From Marinomonas balearica (GTDB lineage: Bacteria; Pseudomonadota; Gammaproteobacteria; Pseudomonadales; Marinomonadaceae), in the NCBI RefSeq assembly GCF_004362145.1, contig NZ_SNXC01000012.1, positions 310,001 through 374,000 on the forward strand: a stretch of DNA of 64,000 nucleotides, given 5' to 3'. Shown piece by piece: positions 18,897 through 26,462 of this stretch. Both the position numbers and the translations under genes were made by a program. The notes beneath the pieces were generated by a model. That model saw nothing but the letters and a program-made list of their open reading frames with translations. It was not told where the DNA came from and did no database searches. Within the stretch, counting starts at the first letter, position 1, and the number at the start of each line of letters is the position of its first letter.

Positions 18897-18950
18897 ATCA
18901 GAAACGTCTAGGGAAGGTACGAACAAGTCCCTTCCCTAGACGTTTCTGAT
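18897..18950. other. Perfect 21-bp stem-loop between quinone reductase and ABM genes
   Basis: A 21-bp arm at 18897-18917 is exactly complementary to 18930-18950, with a 12-nt loop. It sits 12 nt after the stop codon of the quinone reductase gene. Neither strand shows a T-run beside it. It is the longest perfect hairpin I found in the window; it could stabilise the 3' end or act as a terminator without U-tract. Confidence 0.75.
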
Positions 18951-18962
18951 TGTACTGTTAAT

Positions 18963-19925
18963 TTACGCGTTTATCGTGATGACTAAGTTGCCTAAAGCAC
19001 CGGATTTAAGAACGTCTTCATGAGCGTTCGGTAGCTCCGCCAATAAGTATTCTTTTCTCACGATCGGCTTTAATATGCCGTTTTCAAACAGTGGTTTCAT
19101 GGATTGAGCAATGCGTTTCAGCTCGTTTGGCTTAACATTTGCCAATGCAACACCAACCACGGCGGCGTCTCTTGCCATTAAATCTCTTGGGTTGATTTCA
19201 ACGGTTCCTCGATTACCGATGACAGCAACGGTGCCACCAAAGGCCAGTGCTTTTAAATCGTTATCAAGGTTGTGGTTGGCTAACATTTCTATAATAACGT
19301 CGAAACCAGCGTCAAGTGATTGGTATGGCGCCAAATGGTTCTCACTGTCATGGCGGATGATTTCATGAGCGCCAAGCTGCTCTAATAGCTCGGCTCCAGC
19401 TTGAGAGCCTGCCGATGCGACAACATGCATACCTGAAGAGAGCGCAAGCTGAACCGTAGCAATGCCAACGGCGCCTGTTGCGCCGTGAACCAATACTTTG
19501 TTACCGGCTTGTGCATGAGCACGACCGAATAACGCTCTGTGCGCCGTGGTATAAGGAATGCCCAAGCATGCCCCTTCAACGAAGCTTAAATTGTCGGCAA
19601 GTGGAAAGGTGTGCGTCGTTGCACAGACAGCGTATTCAGCAGAGGAGCCGGAAAGGTTACGACTAAAATAGACGCGCTGACCCACCTTGAAGCCTTCGAC
19701 GTCTTTACCGACTGCTTCGATAATGCCCGCGCCATCTGAACCCGGAGTATGAGGAAACGTTGCTTTGTAATTGTTTGCACCAGAGCGAATGTAAGTATCT
19801 ACTGGGTTAACGCCAGCGGCTCCTACTTTCACCAAGAGTTGGTCTTCTGCAAACAGGGGTTGATCAACCTCTACGAGTTTTAGGTCACTCGCAGTGCCAT
19901 AGTCTGTGATTTGCATTGCTTTCAT
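18963..19925 (-). CDS. Zinc-independent NADPH:quinone oxidoreductase-like MDR protein
   Basis: A 320-residue medium-chain dehydrogenase/reductase of the quinone oxidoreductase branch. It starts MKAMQITDYGTASDLKLVEVDQP, has the GroES-like N-terminal fold (GVNPVDTYIRSGANNY, PHTPGSDGAGIIEAVG) and the NADPH-binding segment VLVHGATGAVGIATVQLA at about residues 143-160. The Cys/His ligands for catalytic and structural zinc found in alcohol dehydrogenases are absent, as usual in this branch. Likely reaction: NADPH-dependent reduction of a quinone or an alpha,beta-unsaturated carbonyl. The TRAP permease genes on its 5' side are separated by 93 bp without an obvious terminator, so co-transcription is possible. 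Confidence 0.85.
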   Translation of the reverse strand: MKAMQITDYGTASDLKLVEVDQPLFAEDQLLVKVGAAGVNPVDTYIRSGANNYKATFPHTPGSDGAGIIEAVGKDVEGFKVGQRVYFSRNLSGSSAEYAVCATTHTFPLADNLSFVEGACLGIPYTTAHRALFGRAHAQAGNKVLVHGATGAVGIATVQLALSSGMHVVASAGSQAGAELLEQLGAHEIIRHDSENHLAPYQSLDAGFDVIIEMLANHNLDNDLKALAFGGTVAVIGNRGTVEINPRDLMARDAAVVGVALANVKPNELKRIAQSMKPLFENGILKPIVRKEYLLAELPNAHEDVLKSGALGNLVITINA

Positions 19926-20018
19926 ATAGGCGCCTTTTATGTCGTGTCTTTTGTCAATTTTGAGCGTTATGCCGTTAACGAAAACGACTTCCTTGTCTCT
20001 GATTCATTTCTTGTCTCG

Positions 20019-21410
20019 CTAGTTGGCATAGACCTGCTCAGGAAGCCACGTTGCCAGCTCTGGCCATACCGCGAGCATGATTAATACAAATAACTGTATC
20101 AAGATAAATGGAATCACGCCTTTGTAGATGGACTGTGTTTTGACTTCTGGCGGTGCCACGCCACGTAAGTAGAACAGAGCAAAGCCAAATGGCGGTGTCA
20201 AAAAGGACGTTTGTAAGTTAATCGCCATCATGATGCCTAACCAAACTGGGTCAAGCCCCATTGCCAGTAACACGGGTGCAACGATGGGGACGACTACAAA
20301 GGTAATTTCAATAAAGTCGAGAATAAAGCCCAATACAAACATCACCAGCATGACGATGAGGACAGCGCTGATGACACCACCCGGTAATTGGTTAAAGAAT
20401 TCGTGAATCAGCTCTTCGCCGCCAAAACCACGGAAAACAAGGGAAAACAGCGATGCGCCGATTAAGATCATAAAGACCATTGCCGTGACTTTCGTTGTAC
20501 TGTTCACGGCCTCTTTTAACGTGGCTAAATCCAGTCTGCCGGACATCCATGCCAGAACGGCCGCTCCTAATGCTCCAACACCTGCTGCTTCGGTTGGTGT
20601 AGCGATGCCACCTAAAATAGAGCCCAGTACCGCTAGGATCAAAATAAGAGGAGGCACTAAGCCTTTTATCAGTTCTACAGCAAGTGATCCGCCATTCAGT
20701 GTCTTTTTCAGCTCGTCTTTTGGTACCGCAGGTGCTTTATGAGGTTGCAGCCAGGCAACGACGGCGACATAAACGATATACAGAGTAATCAGCAGCAAAC
20801 CAGGAATGATCGCGCCGACAAATAAGTCTCCGACCGACACTGTCTTAGGTGAGAATATGCCCATTTCTAGTTGTGCTTTTTGGAATGCGTTTGACATAAC
20901 ATCGCCAAGTAACACCAACGCGATTGACGGCGGGATAATTTGCCCAAGTGTGCCTGTCGCACAAATAGTGCCTGTCGCCAGTGCAGGGTCGTATCCGCGA
21001 CGCAACATGGTAGGCAATGAAATCATCCCCATTGTGACGACCGTTGCACCCACAATGCCTGTACTGGCCGCCATAAGCATACCAACAAGTATCACAGAGA
21101 TGCCTAACCCGCCTCGCAGCGAACCGAACAGCATCGCCATGGAATCCAGTAGGCGTTCTGCCAGTTTGGATTTTTCCAGTAAGACACCCATTAGGACGAA
21201 AAGTGGAACGGCGATGAGAGTCTCGTTACCGACAATCCCGAACAGTCTGTTTGGTAAAGCCTGAAGGAATACAGGATCAAATGTACCGAATAAGATGCCT
21301 CCGCCGGCAAATAGCAGTGCAGTACCGCCTAATGAGAAGGCGACGGGGTAACCGAAGAGCAGGCATAGGCAAACGCCAGCAAAAAGCCATAAAGGTAAAA
21401 ACTCTGTCAT
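20019..21410 (-). CDS. dctM: TRAP transporter large permease subunit DctM
   Basis: A 463-residue polytopic membrane protein, the sodium-coupled translocation subunit of a TRAP transporter. It shows about 12 hydrophobic segments and typical DctM motifs: VPLFVLMGVLLEKS, STGIVGATVVTMGMISLP, LGQIIPPSIALVLLGD, GVATPTEAAGVGA-like GIATPTEAAGVGALGAA, and LQTSFLTPPFGFALFYLRG near the end. A hydrophilic loop around residues 205-240 (PHKAPAVPKDELKK) fits the subgroup that pairs with TakP-like receptors. It starts 3 nt after the dctQ stop codon. No receptor gene is in this operon; the two TakP-like lipoproteins at 718-3214 are the obvious candidates. Confidence 0.93.
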   Translation of the reverse strand: MTEFLPLWLFAGVCLCLLFGYPVAFSLGGTALLFAGGGILFGTFDPVFLQALPNRLFGIVGNETLIAVPLFVLMGVLLEKSKLAERLLDSMAMLFGSLRGGLGISVILVGMLMAASTGIVGATVVTMGMISLPTMLRRGYDPALATGTICATGTLGQIIPPSIALVLLGDVMSNAFQKAQLEMGIFSPKTVSVGDLFVGAIIPGLLLITLYIVYVAVVAWLQPHKAPAVPKDELKKTLNGGSLAVELIKGLVPPLILILAVLGSILGGIATPTEAAGVGALGAAVLAWMSGRLDLATLKEAVNSTTKVTAMVFMILIGASLFSLVFRGFGGEELIHEFFNQLPGGVISAVLIVMLVMFVLGFILDFIEITFVVVPIVAPVLLAMGLDPVWLGIMMAINLQTSFLTPPFGFALFYLRGVAPPEVKTQSIYKGVIPFILIQLFVLIMLAVWPELATWLPEQVYAN

Positions 21411-21413
21411 GAT

Positions 21414-21932
21414 TTAGTGTCCTTCTACCGTGTTTTTGCCTGAAATCACAGCGAGATTTTTTAAGATATCAGCAAGACCCTGCACAATAAGTGTGACCAT
21501 CATAATAGGGATCAGGGTTTTCAAAAGGTAAACGTACGCTAGACCTCCGGGTTGAGGAGACGTCTCAAATACCCGCCAAGATGCGCCGACGTAATCTAGG
21601 CTCATATAGAACGTGAAACAGCAGAATGGGAGAAGTAAAAACAGCCCGCCTGCAATGTTGACCAAGGCTTTCTTTTTAGCGCTGAAACCACGGTAAAAGA
21701 CATCCACACGAACATGTTCATCGGCCTTAAAAGTATAGGCAGCGCCTAGCATAAAGACGATGGCATGGAGATAGAGTACGGATTCTTGCATGGCGATTGA
21801 ACCATAGCCGAAACCGTATCTTAATAAAACGATCACACAGGTGAGTATCATCATTATGAGAGTTAGCCACGCGATGCATCGGCCAGTGATCGTAGACACT
21901 GACTCCGCTGCGCAGATAAGTTTGTTAAGCAT
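21414..21932 (-). CDS. dctQ: TRAP transporter small permease subunit DctQ
   Basis: A 172-residue protein with four membrane segments, the small subunit that packs against DctM. Diagnostic features are the central AMQESVLYLHAIVFMLGAAYTFKADEHVRVDVFY stretch, with the family's conserved Glu and HVRVD motif, and an SPQPGGLAYVYLLK segment before the last helix. I prefer the ATG at 21932 (MLNKL) with a GGGA site just upstream; a GTG four codons earlier is also possible. It is the first gene of a two-gene dctQM operon with 3 nt between genes. The 158-bp upstream region contains no recognisable operator that I could name. Confidence 0.9.
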   Translation of the reverse strand: MLNKLICAAESVSTITGRCIAWLTLIMMILTCVIVLLRYGFGYGSIAMQESVLYLHAIVFMLGAAYTFKADEHVRVDVFYRGFSAKKKALVNIAGGLFLLLPFCCFTFYMSLDYVGASWRVFETSPQPGGLAYVYLLKTLIPIMMVTLIVQGLADILKNLAVISGKNTVEGH

Positions 21933-22090
21933 GTTGTTTCCCACAGATTATCTTGAATCGAGCCAGTTGTGTAGAAGGTTGAATGAACATCCTATTTCAA
22001 CAACGTGTGGCCTCTTTTTTGATCGGGTCAGTTTATGTGATATTAAAAGGAGAGTGAATAAGTGAGATCGGAAAGTAGCGTAAAATCACT

Positions 22091-25072
22091 TTATTTAAGC
22101 TGAATTACATTGGAATTCACCGAATGGGTTCCTATATGGCGCAATACTTTGAGAATAGGGAGAGGTTTTGCGTAATAGTAACCTTGTTGTAAAAAGCAGT
22201 TCATTTCCGCAAGTATCGACGCCTGCTCTTTATTTTCGACGCCTTCGGCAACAATGCGCAGCGAAAGCGCGCTTGCCATACTGACAATGGCACCGACGAA
22301 TATTCTGTTTTTTGCATCATGATGAAGCTCCCGAATAAACTCGCGATCAATTTTTAAAATGTCGACAGGGAATTGTTTTAAGTACCCAAGGCTTGAGTAA
22401 CCCGTGCCAAAATCATCGATCGCAATTTCGATACCCATCAGTTTTAGGTTATTTAACAATGAGACGTTGCGCTTCCAGTTTTGCATTAGAACCGTCTCGG
22501 TTATTTCAAATATAAAGCACGACGGCGTCACGTTCTCTTTATCAAACACCGCTTTTATCTCGGCTAAAAAATCAGGTGATTGGAGGTGAGTTGCGCTGAT
22601 GTTGAAGGAAATTCGAATGTCACTTTCATCCAACTCTTTGATAAATGAACACGCCTGATGCAAGAGTTGAGTCGTTAACGAACCAATCAAACCCGCTTGC
22701 TCAGCAATCGGAATAAAGGTGTCAGGCATGATATTGGGTTGGTCGTCACTGTGCCAACGACACAAGGCCTCAAAATATGTGATGGTTTGGTTTGAGCAGT
22801 CAATAATAGGTTGGAAGTAGAGGACAAACTCCTTTCTGGGTAATCCATTGCGCATTTTTTCTTCGACTTCTGCTAACCAAATGGTTTCTTTATCAAATTC
22901 TGGGGTGTAGAAACGGTAGCCATTTTTATTTTTGCTTTTTACCTGATACATCGCAGCATCGGCGTGACTGAGCAGCGTATCGGCATCTTGGCCATTTTCG
23001 GGATAAAGCGATACACCAATACTGATTGAGGTTTGAACGTCGTTGCCATAGATATTCTGAGGGCGGCTAACGCTTTTGATCAGCTGGCGGCAATACAGCT
23101 CTAGAGTCACCTTATCTTTGAAGTTTGGAGAGATGAGTATGAACTCATCGCCACCAATACGTGCGAGAAAATCGTGTTCAGTCATGACTTTTTGTACGCT
23201 TTTTACCGTGCCAATTAGCAGCTCATCACCCGCTTTATGGCCATATTGATCGTTAACGGATTTTAAATTGTCTATGTCGATAAAGAGAACCGCAAAGTTG
23301 TCTTTTGGCTCGGTATTGTCGTGAGGGCACAGCTCCAGCAGTTTGCTGATCAATAGTGCGCGGTTCGGTAATTTTGTAAGCATGTCGTGGTGGGCAAGAT
23401 ACTCCATTTGTTTCGACAGGTTTCGCGTTTCAGTCACATCTTGGAAGACCATTACCGTGCCGACGACCTCACCACAGTCGTTTTTTATCGGGGATATGGA
23501 GTCTTGTATGCAGTACACTTGCCCTTTCCGGTTGCGTATTGCTGCATCAAATTGATCAATTCTTTGTGTTTTTTCTAAGGTAAGTACTCGTGAGATCAGG
23601 TCGTCGATCATGTTGCCTGTTCGTTGATCAAACAAATACACGGTTTTTTCAAATTCCGTTCCGATTGCGTCGGATTTTGATAATTGTAAAACCTGTTCAG
23701 CAACGGGATTTAGAAAGGTAATGCTGCCCTTTCTATCTGTAGCGATAACGCCATCTCCAATGGAATGTAGGGTTATTTCAAGCAGCTCTTTCTCTTCGGC
23801 CAATTCGGCTCTCAAATGAACTTCTTCTGTGGAATCTTTTAAGGCGGCGAGGGCATGTATTGCATGGTTAGTCTTAATTGGATCAACGACTGCGGAGATA
23901 TCTAAATCAATAATGGAACCGTTTTTTCTAACGGCTTGAATTGCTACGTCAGTAATGCTGCCTTCTGAAAGCAGTTTCGGTAAATGCTCTTCTTTTGCTT
24001 TTTTTCTGCTTGAAGGCGTAAGGAAATCAATGGAATGTTTGCCTATCACTTCTTGGCGTTGAAAGCCAAGCATACTGAGCCATCTGTCGCTGACATAGGT
24101 TATAACACCTGCGTCATTGATTGTGTGCATGGGGATTGGTGCCTTTTCATACAAGCCTCTAAAATTTTCTTCAGATATTTCTAAATCAGCAAGCGTTTTC
24201 TTCATGCGAATAGTCAATACACAAAGCAAAGTAGGAGTCAGCAGTGTGAGCAATAAAGGGGCGTAGAAAAAGACTTCGCTGTGCTGATAGTCGTTACTAA
24301 CAGGTGTATAGAGATTATAAGCGACAGAAAAGTAGGACATGACCCCAGTTAAAAAAATGGTAACGGCTAAAATTGCGAAATTACTTTTAAGCGCAAAAAA
24401 CAGTAAAGCGGCGGAAAGATACGCATAAGGATAAGAGAGCGCTGAAAAGACCAAAGCAGTAATCAATACCGAACAGCCAATGGCTAGGAAGCCTTTTGGA
24501 TTGACGATGTGCTTAAAGGCTTTCTTCGATGTGTTATTGATCAGGTAGATCCCAAGTGGAAAACATGAGATTCCGCCAACGAGCGAACTACTGAAATGGA
24601 TGAGCCACGCATCTAGAAGGTGTTGTCCTGTACCGATGGCAAAGAGAACCGCAGCGACCACTGAGGCGGAAAACGCCGGTATGATTACACCAAGGCTTAA
24701 GGCTCGTAGGTAGTCAGGTAAGGAATTGAATGCTCGCTTAAAAGTGGATTTTTCGGTAAGAAGGTAGGCAATTAGCGTTATTTCCACCAAATTTGCTGGA
24801 AGAAACATGAGCGTGTTGTGCAGCGAAACCTCAAAGAAATAGTAAACGGAAGCGTGTGCTGCCGTCATGGTTGTTAGCAGCATTACCCACTCAGAGCGAG
24901 GTCTAAAGATGAGTAAAAATCCGCCTATGATGTTGGCATACCAGATCAGTGTGGGCGCGTTTTCGCCTTGAGCGAGACTCAACGATAAACCCGCAGAAAA
25001 GAAATAACATAAGAAGCAAAGGCCCGCGAAACGCAACGAATTCCATAAATGAGCGGTAGACGGTCGGGTCAT
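22091..25072 (-). CDS. MASE1-PAS-PAS-GGDEF-EAL membrane sensor, dual c-di-GMP domains
   Basis: A 993-residue inner-membrane signalling protein. Residues 1-300 form a MASE1-like bundle of about eight hydrophobic segments. Two PAS domains follow (about 305-415, LYEKAPIPMHTIND; and 428-540, LHSIGDGVIATDRKGS). The GGDEF domain is intact (RIGGDEF, GGDEF at 640-644) but lacks an RxxD I-site (TEHD instead). The EAL domain keeps the expected catalytic set: EAL at 768-770 (YFEALCRW), FNISATHLQ, FEITETV, DDFGTGYSS, LKIDREF, AEGVE and a QGYYYAKPLP end. It may therefore make or degrade c-di-GMP, and the balance cannot be read from sequence. It is transcribed alone, divergent from pstS with a 304-bp gap, which may hint at phosphate-related control but is no proof. 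Confidence 0.92.
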   Translation of the reverse strand: MTRPSTAHLWNSLRFAGLCFLCYFFSAGLSLSLAQGENAPTLIWYANIIGGFLLIFRPRSEWVMLLTTMTAAHASVYYFFEVSLHNTLMFLPANLVEITLIAYLLTEKSTFKRAFNSLPDYLRALSLGVIIPAFSASVVAAVLFAIGTGQHLLDAWLIHFSSSLVGGISCFPLGIYLINNTSKKAFKHIVNPKGFLAIGCSVLITALVFSALSYPYAYLSAALLFFALKSNFAILAVTIFLTGVMSYFSVAYNLYTPVSNDYQHSEVFFYAPLLLTLLTPTLLCVLTIRMKKTLADLEISEENFRGLYEKAPIPMHTINDAGVITYVSDRWLSMLGFQRQEVIGKHSIDFLTPSSRKKAKEEHLPKLLSEGSITDVAIQAVRKNGSIIDLDISAVVDPIKTNHAIHALAALKDSTEEVHLRAELAEEKELLEITLHSIGDGVIATDRKGSITFLNPVAEQVLQLSKSDAIGTEFEKTVYLFDQRTGNMIDDLISRVLTLEKTQRIDQFDAAIRNRKGQVYCIQDSISPIKNDCGEVVGTVMVFQDVTETRNLSKQMEYLAHHDMLTKLPNRALLISKLLELCPHDNTEPKDNFAVLFIDIDNLKSVNDQYGHKAGDELLIGTVKSVQKVMTEHDFLARIGGDEFILISPNFKDKVTLELYCRQLIKSVSRPQNIYGNDVQTSISIGVSLYPENGQDADTLLSHADAAMYQVKSKNKNGYRFYTPEFDKETIWLAEVEEKMRNGLPRKEFVLYFQPIIDCSNQTITYFEALCRWHSDDQPNIMPDTFIPIAEQAGLIGSLTTQLLHQACSFIKELDESDIRISFNISATHLQSPDFLAEIKAVFDKENVTPSCFIFEITETVLMQNWKRNVSLLNNLKLMGIEIAIDDFGTGYSSLGYLKQFPVDILKIDREFIRELHHDAKNRIFVGAIVSMASALSLRIVAEGVENKEQASILAEMNCFLQQGYYYAKPLPILKVLRHIGTHSVNSNVIQLK

Positions 25073-25274
25073 ACGTGTTACATCCCTGATACATTCTAAG
25101 TACGAGTGTGAGATTCATTCCTTTTACAGCTTAGAAGTAGGAACAATGGATTTATATTTCTACTCCTAAAAGCTAGTTAATACATGTCGTTTTCACTAAT
25201 AGGGTTTTGTATCGATTGTGTAACGCAGTTATTCATCGCAAAAAGAATCTTCATGAACTCGCAAATATTTCAAT

Positions 25275-25308
25275 TTTTAACATTTTTGTCACATAAGCAC
25301 TCTATAGT
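25275..25308 (+). promoter_or_regulatory. Candidate Pho box and -10 element of pstS
   Basis: Two 7-mers with a 4-nt spacer, TTTTAAC-ATTT-TTGTCAC (25275-25292), then 10 nt and a -10-like TATAGT (25303-25308). This is the Pho box geometry known from E. coli (7-4-7, about 10 bp before -10). The upstream 7-mer is weak by enteric consensus but nearly the same as the one before phoB in this window. Confidence 0.55.
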
Positions 25309-25328
25309 TAGCAAACATCGAACGAGCT

Positions 25329-25345
25329 GATGGAATAATTCCATC
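25329..25345 (+). repeat. Perfect 17-bp palindrome in the pstS leader
   Basis: GATGGAAT-A-ATTCCATC, an exact inverted repeat with a single central base, lies between the predicted pstS transcription start and its ribosome binding site. It could be a protein operator or fold as a short leader hairpin. No known site is recognised. Confidence 0.5.
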
Positions 25346-25376
25346 TAAATTGACAATAACCATTGAGGTTTGTGTG

Positions 25377-26345
25377 ATGAAAAAACTAGTTGCAGGTCTA
25401 GCGGTAGCAACCCTAGCAGGCGTATCTGTAAATGCGGTAGCGGACGTTGACGCTGGTCTTCACTCTTACAGCAAAGCAAGCGGCGTATCTGGTAATATTT
25501 CTAGTGTTGGTTCTGACACTCTAGCGAACTTGATGACACTATGGGCAGAAGATTTTAAGCGTCTTTACCCTAACGTGAACATCCAGATTCAAGCAGCAGG
25601 TTCTTCTACTGCGCCACCAGCGCTTACTGAAGGTACTTCTAACTTCGGTCCTATGTCTCGTACAATGAAAGACAAAGAAGTAGCAGCTTTCGAGAAAAAA
25701 TACGGTTACAAGCCAACCGCTATCCCTGTTGCAATCGACGCACTAGCAGTATTCGTACACAAAGATAACCCAATCAAAGGTCTTTCTCTTCCTGAAGTAG
25801 ATGCGATCTTCTCTTCTACTCGTAAAGGTGGACACAGCGAAGACATCACTAAATGGGGTGCTACTGGCCTTAAAGGTGCTTGGGCGAACCGTGATATCCA
25901 AATCTTCGGTCGTAACTCAGTATCAGGCACTTACGGTTACTTCAAGAAAAAAGCTCTTTTCAAAGGTGACTACAAAAACTCTGTAAACGAGCAACCTGGT
26001 TCTGCTTCTGTTGTTCAGTCTGTATCGACTTCTTTGAACGGTATTGGCTACTCAGGTATCGGTTACAAAACGTCTTCTGTTCGTGCTATCCCTCTAACTA
26101 AGAAAGAAGGTGGTAAGTTCATCGAAGCAACTCCAGCAAACGCTGCGACTGGTAAGTACCCATTGTCTCGCTTCCTTTACGTTTACGTAAACAAAGCACC
26201 TAACAAACCACTTGCTCCACTACAGCGTGAATTTGTTAAAATGGTTCTTTCTAAAATGGGACAAGAAGTTGTTGTAAAAGACGGCTACGTTCCACTACCA
26301 GAAAAAGTTGCTAACAAATACCTTAAAGATCTAGGTATTCAGTAA
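25377..26345 (+). CDS. pstS: Periplasmic phosphate-binding protein PstS
   Basis: High-affinity phosphate receptor of the Pst ABC transporter. I use the ATG at 25377 because it starts a classical Sec signal peptide ([22 protein letters not shown], cleaved near residue 23) and has TGAGG 8 nt upstream; an in-frame start at 25350 would spoil the signal. The mature protein begins a [13 protein letters not shown] segment, has [23 protein letters not shown], typical of the phosphate-binding loop, and [13 protein letters not shown]. The length of 322 residues is normal. Codon use is strongly biased towards a small set (GGT, CGT, GAC, AAC), as expected for a highly expressed protein. A candidate Pho box lies about 85 bp upstream and an attenuator-like hairpin follows. 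Confidence 0.96.
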   Translation: MKKLVAGLAVATLAGVSVNAVADVDAGLHSYSKASGVSGNISSVGSDTLANLMTLWAEDFKRLYPNVNIQIQAAGSSTAPPALTEGTSNFGPMSRTMKDKEVAAFEKKYGYKPTAIPVAIDALAVFVHKDNPIKGLSLPEVDAIFSSTRKGGHSEDITKWGATGLKGAWANRDIQIFGRNSVSGTYGYFKKKALFKGDYKNSVNEQPGSASVVQSVSTSLNGIGYSGIGYKTSSVRAIPLTKKEGGKFIEATPANAATGKYPLSRFLYVYVNKAPNKPLAPLQREFVKMVLSKMGQEVVVKDGYVPLPEKVANKYLKDLGIQ

Positions 26346-26383
26346 CATAATCTGAGGTCACGGACGACACGAAAGATGCTTGT

Positions 26384-26419
26384 AAGCAGGAGAGGTTAAT
26401 CGCTCTCCTGCTTTTCTTG
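26384..26419 (+). terminator. Intrinsic terminator/attenuator between pstS and pstC
   Basis: An 11-bp stem (AAGCAGGAGAG with CTCTCCTGCTT), 8-nt loop, followed by a T-rich TTCTTGT tract. It would terminate most pstS transcripts, with partial readthrough into pstCAB-phoU, fitting the excess of binding protein over permease seen in ABC operons. Confidence 0.8.
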
Positions 26420-26428
26420 TATTGAACG

Positions 26429-26446
26429 CTGTCACAAAATTGTCAC
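26429..26446 (+). promoter_or_regulatory. Candidate Pho box before pstC
   Basis: CTGTCAC-AAAA-TTGTCAC, two near-identical 7-mers separated by an A-rich 4-mer, an excellent match to the PhoB consensus (CTGTCAT, 4 nt, CTGTCAY). It lies just after the pstS terminator but only 16 nt before the pstC ATG, leaving little room for a -10 element and leader. Confidence 0.65.
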
Positions 26447-26462
26447 ATAGAGTTGAGATCGA

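Noticed and set aside
20806..21264. 152-codon + strand frame opposite dctM
   Set aside because: Antisense shadow of a well-supported permease gene, no ribosome binding site or recognisable domain.
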